Assembly (NCBI RefSeq): GCF_023278565.1
Contig: NC_064679.1
Coordinates: 2,542,001 to 2,606,000, forward strand
DNA: 64,000 bases
Reading direction: 5' to 3'
Origin: Colletotrichum lupini
Taxonomy: Eukaryota; Ascomycota; Sordariomycetes; Glomerellales; Glomerellaceae
A program made the translations under genes and the position numbers. Below are positions 59,049 to 64,000 of the stretch, piece after piece. Under the pieces are notes generated by a model. That model was given only the letters and a program-made list of their open reading frames with translations, did not search any database and was not told the DNA's origin. Positions within the stretch are counted from its first letter, which is position 1, and each line of letters begins with the position of its first letter.

Positions 59049-60247
59049 GTTTTCTTTTCCTCAATCATCCCCATCACCCAATTTCTCCCATCATCTTTTA
59101 TCAATAGGGATTTTGGATCTGGCACTACTGAGGTATTTGCACCGGTACAGGCGCGGCTCAGCATCACATTAGCGAAGGCGTTCATTCTGAACTTCAAGTT
59201 TGATTTGTCATTATTATTATGGGATATTACTACACTCCACGGCCAGTCTCTTTTGGCCTCTTTTCGTAAATCATCACACAGGGAACAGGTAGATACGTGC
59301 CACGGCTCAATAATACCTCGGCCACCATCAAGTACTAGCCTAATGTTATTACGTCTGTATTTGTTGACTGGCCAAACCTGAAAGTCTTTATCTCAACATG
59401 GCAACCAAGTCCTTTCTGGAACCAACGAGAAGCGAGACTTGGCAGGTCCATAGGCAAGACCTTTAAAGCATAATCACGTAAAACTTTCGTTGAATCACCA
59501 CGAACCGAGGTTTCCAAGACGCAAGATTTATTCTTTATTGACTAAAATTCAATTTGCACCAAGACACCGAAATGAGAACCCATTGTAGTTTTCCGTTCTA
59601 TAAGCCCGATGCAAAGCCCTCCTTGAGGTATCAGGTACAGCCAAACCGGACTACAGTCAGTCCTAAACTCCTCTGAAAAGTTCCGAAGCGAATAACTCAA
59701 AGCCATTTCATGGAGCTACTCAGCCCCTTTCCTCAAGCCGGAAACTCCGACGGTTTTGAACTCATCAGACTGGTAAATAGAAGGTGCGCCATGCCGTCGT
59801 GTCTCCAGCCTCGTCCCCTTTGAATTGATAAAACGATCTTACACGCGATCTGGGATCGCAACTTTGCAGATGAAGCCCTGGAAGGTAACCGACGCAAACA
59901 AAGAAACCGAGATGTCAAAGCCGGAGTCGTCTGAGTGTGGTGAAAATCAAGGAAACGGGGGCTGGCATAAAATTGGTGATGTGATCCTCCTAACCATGCT
60001 CTTTCCACGCCCAACTTCTTTGATGTGGCTCAAAATTCGATCAAATATGAAACATAAACATCGCTGCTAGTTCGAATCGCTGCATCAGGACGACTTCTCT
60101 GCCATGGCGAGAGACCTGTTGCATGATTCGAGGTCGCCATACTCAGGCAGACCGCTCAAAAAAGAACCGAAGCACACTTCAAGCGGAAGCAGTGCAGAGT
60201 TGGAGTATTTGGGTAAAACTCCGGCTTTGGCCGTTGATGGTAGCCAT
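59049..60247. other. 1.2 kb between convergent SPT2 and the NUFIP-like gene
   Basis: 3' flanks. No supported gene, RNA or repeat. Confidence 0.55.
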
Positions 60248-62225
60248 CTAAGGGAGATCTTCCGACTTGAGACCTGAGTTCCCATATCCACTCAAGTTCC
60301 AGCCTTTGTATCGAACCGTAGATCCGCCTGCAGAAGGAGGCGGTTTGTGGGGAGGAAGCCCGTGATGCTTCATAGGCGGCGCTGGGAGAGAAGCAGGTGC
60401 CGCAGGGAGACTGCTGGGGTGCTGGCGGGACTGAGAATGGGAGGTCTGTGACCCAGTGTGCCCGTTGGTGCCATTGGGCTGATCTTCAGGCTTCATCAGG
60501 CCTTTCTCCCGCAGATATTGAATTGATTGAAGAACAGTAAGGTCCTCTTGGTCCTTGTCGTTCAAGATCAAGCGCTGCTGGATGGTGAGGTGGCCATTGT
60601 TCATCTCTCTCTCCTTCATGGCTGCCTCCCTAACAGCAGGATCATGTACGAAGCGGCACTTGCCCTTCTTGCCGCAAGTACCTCCCGTAGAGTAGTACTT
60701 GCAATGCTTTGAAATGTCTGCTTTTTTTGCAGGAGGGGGTGGAGGGGGGGCCGGCTGAACACGACTTGACGCGACTTCTGGCTCATCGTCTTCAGACTTG
60801 ATGTCAATGGAGGGGCTGCCTCTCATCTCATCGCCCTCGTCTTGCTGTTCACGCTTGCGCTTGATAGACGATTCAACCTTTTCCAGTTGTCTCCTGAGCT
60901 TGCTGGCGAGATTTTCCTCCTTCTCCAGACTGGAATGGATCTTATTGCCACTTCCTTGCGTGGTCTCGGCAGACTTCTTGGCCTTGACACGCGCAGCCGT
61001 GGGGAAGCGCTTCTTCCGCTCGGCAATGTATGAAGCGACATCAGTCACCCTACGAGACGGTTAGATAGAGCAAAATCTGACATGGCCATCCGACTTACTG
61101 TAGTGCATCTGCTCCTATCAACTTGCGAAGCGTCTCCTCTTCCATCTCATCGTCTTCCGACTCCGAGTCTTGGCCAGGTGTAAGACCAAGGGTGTTAGTC
61201 TTACGCTTCTTCTTCTTACCCGAGGCAGCATTGTCGTGCTTATCATGCTTGTGGTGGAATCCACCGTCTTGTCGGTTGTTATGATTGTGATTGTGATTGT
61301 TGTTGCCCTGTTGACGATGACGACCCCTGTCGTTGCCGTGAAACGAGCCACGGCCACGTGGGTTGCCACCACGATGACCACCACGACCTCGACCGGCCTG
61401 TCCATCATGTTTGTAGTACGGCTCCTGTGGAGGAATCGCTACGTGAGGTGCCGGAGGAGGGGCATGATATGGATATTGAGGTGGAGCTTGGTATTGGACG
61501 GATTGCGCGCGTGGATCGGCATACGGCTGGCCATATCCACCATTCGCTTGATGGTGAACTCCTTCACCGCCGTAGGCTACCGGAGCAGGCGTGGCCATGT
61601 TAGGACCTCGGGAGCCGCCTCGATCGTTTCCGTAACCGCCTCGGCCGCGACCAGCGCCGTAGGGACCTTGAGCATGGGGTTCGTGTCCAGCCCACGGCTG
61701 GCCAGCGGTATACGGTGCAGGAGCGGGATACGGTTGGGCGTAGGGTTGCTGCTGTGGTTGTTGCGGCTGCTGTGGCCCGTAGGCTGGCTGGTGAGATGGC
61801 GGCTGAGGATGTTGTGGGTGTTGAGGATGAGCGTAGACCTGGGGAGCGTAGTTCGGATGGTAGTTGGAAGTCGACAGAGGCGTAGGAGCGTGAGCGCCAT
61901 GCTGGGCGGCGCCATGTCCGTGGTCTTGATGCCACTGCTGCTGAGGAGGGTAGTTGCTGCCAGCAGGTTGTTGCTGCTGGGCGGGATATCCTGGGCTATG
62001 TTGAGGGTATGGCTGCTGGCGGGGATATTCGTACTGAGGCTGATGGGCCGGGGGGTACTCTGGGCGACCATTTGATGGATAACCAGCACGCCCGCCACGG
62101 GCAGCATGAGCACCTCCGCCTCGTGAATGCTGTTGGTAAGCGCCGCCGTGATGCCCATATCCAGGATGGCTAGCCTGGGCAGCCGGAGGCGGAGGTGGTG
62201 GGGGACCGTAGTTGTAGCCCGACAT
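60248..62225 (-). CDS. NUFIP1/Rsa1-like snoRNP assembly factor with CCCH zinc finger
   Basis: Likely nuclear factor in box C/D snoRNP assembly, as NUFIP1/Rsa1 with the R2TP complex; this role is inferred from one domain. Exon 1 is 62225-61099 and exon 2 is 61049-60248, over a 49-nt intron (donor GTAAGT, branch TCTAAC, acceptor GTAG). The product is 642 residues. Residues 1-330 are low-complexity Pro/Gln/Tyr/Gly/His-rich with RGG-like repeats (GRGRGGYGNDRGG, RGGHRGGNPRGRGS), suggesting RNA binding or phase separation. Next come a basic KKKKRKTNT and an acidic SESEDDEMEEE motif. The NUFIP1 signature is DVASYIAERKKRFPT (about 379-393), just after the exon junction. A coiled-coil-like Lys/Glu stretch follows. 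A CCCH finger at 492-511 has the spacing C-x8-C-x5-C-x3-H. The start at 62225 (MSGYNYGPPPP) follows a stop-free leader; upstream in-frame codons exist but look like leader. Confidence 0.8.
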
Positions 62226-63008
62226 GTTGGCTCGAGGACGACGACGCGTTCTTACTATCTTCGCAGTCGAGTTGCCAAAGAGCGTTCGGGGGGTTTGAAG
62301 AAAGGAACCGTGAAAAAGTGCAGGAAACCCAGTGTTCGATTGCAACGACCTTGACGATTTGTGCACCAATCTTTATTTGCAAGAGTAGCAGGGATGGTTC
62401 AAAATTCGATCAACGTAGCAGAAAGCAGTATTGCCTTTTCGAAAGTAGCGTGTTCTATGCAGAGAGCACCAGTTTGAGAAAAGAAGAAAGGCGGCCGACC
62501 TGTAAAGATTGAGGTGATGAAGGAAGGGAAGCGAAAGGCTCTAGGATGGAAGAGACGGCTGGACGCAGTTTCCCTGACCTGACGTGAAGGTGAGGCGAGT
62601 GCGTGGAGCCCCTAGGACTTGAGCTTTCGGAGTCGCCCTACAGTCATTTCGGGTCCCGCAATAACAATTCCAGCGGGTTGCGACAGAGGCGGGCCGCCTA
62701 GACAGACCTCGAGCCACTAAAGCGTGGTAGGCCATAGGGATACACATGCACCCTGCAACCGCTAAGGCTAAACTCAACGTAGAGGGCGGTAAGAGTCAAT
62801 CTGCTTCCCAAGACCAAAGCGCCCCGCGATTTTGCCGATTTTGCGATCTCACTGAGCGCCGGTACAATACACTGAACCACGACTCGAAAGACCCAAACAC
62901 GACCCTCCAGAGGCGTTGAGGGGACGGACGATGATACTGGATCAATAATATATTTACCCGGGATCTTTTTGGTCTGCAATCCGCCGTCTCGAAGACAAAG
63001 CGCTCAAC
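62226..63008. promoter_or_regulatory. Divergent promoter region of the NUFIP-like gene and RPC25
   Basis: 783 bp between head-to-head start codons. No defined site recognised. Confidence 0.4.
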
Positions 63009-63782
63009 ATGTTCATCCTAGTAAGACTCGAAAACTCACAAATTTCACCTGAGTGTGTCACTAACACAAAGGACCCAATCAAGACCAAGATTGCGGATCT
63101 GGTCGAAATCGCACCAGAAGACTTCCGCAAGAAGAGCAAAGCCGCCATTGAGGACAACATTAATGCGAAGTACGCCAACAAGGTCATACAGAAAATTGGT
63201 CTTTGCATCTGCCTCTACGATCTTCTGTGGACTTCTGAGGGCCTCATCGGCCATGGCACAGGCCTCGTCAACGTCAATGGTAATTCCACGAGCTCAAGCC
63301 CATCAGACTTTTTTTTTAATCATCTTTAACAAATGCGGCAGTGGAGTTCAGACTCGTCGTCTTCAGACCCTTCAAGGGCGAAGTCATGATTGGAAGAATT
63401 AGAAGTTCGACGCCGGCCGGCATCAACCTGAGAACCGACTTCTTTGACGATATCTTCATCCCCTTTGATGAGCTTCCCGAAGGTGCCGAGTTGTACGTGC
63501 CGCCAGACCTGCCTTGTCACCTTGATGCGTCACTAACACGACTCTAGCAACCACTCAGAGCAGCTATGGATCTGGAACATTGAGGACGACAGACTCTTCT
63601 ATGATAATCACGAAATGGTCAGATTCCAGGTCATCGATGAAGAGTGGCACGACCAGACACCTGCAGGACCAAGCCAGGGCGAAGAGGCTGCTCCGCCAAA
63701 GCCGCCGTACAAGGTGAAGGGCACCATGGCCATGGAGGGTCTCGGCGTATGCCTCTGGTGGGACGGACAGGGCGGCGAATAG
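63009..63782 (+). CDS. RPC25: RNA polymerase III subunit RPC25 (RPC8)
   Basis: Stalk subunit of Pol III, paralogue of Rpb7, needed for initiation. Four exons: 63009-63020 (12 nt, MFIL), 63084-63279, 63342-63492 and 63548-63782. Introns are 63, 62 and 55 nt with donors GTAAGA, GTAATT and GTACGT. The product is 197 residues, close to the usual size. Signatures are MFIL-TKIADLVEIAPEDF, INAKYANKVIQKIGLCICLY, SEGLIGHGTGLVNVN, then VEFRLVVFRPFKGEVMIGRI. The C-terminal S1-like RPC25 domain includes FFDDIFIP and EQLWIWNIEDDRLFYD, ending in CLWWDGQGGE. GTGLVNVNVEF and the C-terminal domain separate it from Rpb7. It is tail-to-tail with the next gene, 99 bp between stops. Confidence 0.94.
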
Positions 63783-63881
63783 CCTTCAGATGGCTCCTGA
63801 AATCTCACAAGCGTTATTCAGACATGGAAAGGGCCCCGAGGCGTACGGATGGGCGCGGATTTTGTGTATTGTTCTACAATT

Positions 63882-64000
63882 CTATGACTTGATACCCGCA
63901 AGCAGTCTTGACTCCACATCATCCAAAACAGAGTAGTGGTCGACGACGGCAATGTTCTCCGCCTCGCCCTTGAACTGCTTGTCAGGGTCGACACCGGGTC
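63882..64000 (-). CDS. 3' end of an unidentified gene, cut by the window edge
   Basis: The last 38 codons of a minus-strand frame, ending in TAG at 63,884-63,882. They read PGVDPDKQFKGEAENIAVVD and then HYSVLDDVESRLLAGIKS. Amino-acid composition and C-ending codons look like true coding sequence. I do not recognise the family from this fragment. Confidence 0.6.
   Translation of the reverse strand, partial: PGVDPDKQFKGEAENIAVVDHYSVLDDVESRLLAGIKS

Noticed and set aside
61170..62075. 301-codon plus-strand frame rich in Val/Met/Leu
   Set aside because: Antisense shadow of the Pro/Gln/His-rich part of the NUFIP-like gene.

Overview
This 64 kb window is nuclear DNA of a filamentous ascomycete (Pezizomycotina, most likely a Sordariomycete; genus not certain). 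The signs are short 49-130 nt introns with GTAAGT-like donors and CTRAC/CTGAC branch sites, a Zn2Cys6 regulator, a fungal DUF1765 protein, and one block of extremely AT-rich DNA with the signature of repeat-induced point mutation (RIP). Exon joins were made by eye from splice signals and reading frame.

Left part (1-28 kb) is gene-sparse and looks accessory. It holds a secreted endo-beta-1,4-galactanase (GH53, minus), a Zn2Cys6 transcription factor of UPC2-like type (minus), cystathionine gamma-lyase (plus, intronless), an F-box protein (minus) and an ACR3 arsenite efflux transporter (minus, four exons). Long stretches between them (about 1.3-6.6, 8.1-16.3 and 21.9-28.2 kb) have normal base composition but no gene I can support. 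One of them carries a decayed tandem repeat near 4 kb.

Middle part (28,251-42,311) is a 14 kb composite transposon with no open frame of 60 codons or more on either strand. It reads as three nested layers. The outermost is a Fot1/pogo-like DNA transposon with 60-bp terminal inverted repeats and a TA target duplication. Inside it lies a Ty1/Copia LTR retrotransposon with 509-bp LTRs. A Ty3/Gypsy element with 223-bp LTRs split the left Copia LTR. All coding parts are RIP-degraded, yet the outer inverted repeats stayed GC-rich and almost identical.

Right part (43.9-64 kb) is a dense housekeeping block. In order it holds a large DUF1765/UPF0592-type protein (+), the ribosome biogenesis factor NSA2 (-), mitochondrial ribosomal protein bL21m (+), the spindle-checkpoint kinase MPS1 (-), acidic ribosomal protein P2 (-), the histone chaperone SPT2 (+), a NUFIP1/Rsa1-like snoRNP assembly factor with a CCCH finger (-), RNA polymerase III subunit RPC25 (+) and the 3' end of an unidentified gene (-). 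Several pairs are head-to-head (NSA2/bL21m, P2/SPT2, NUFIP/RPC25), and most products serve ribosome production or transcription. Three of these genes (NSA2, SPT2, RPC25) begin with a coding exon of only 6-12 nt, and NSA2 also has a 6-nt internal microexon.
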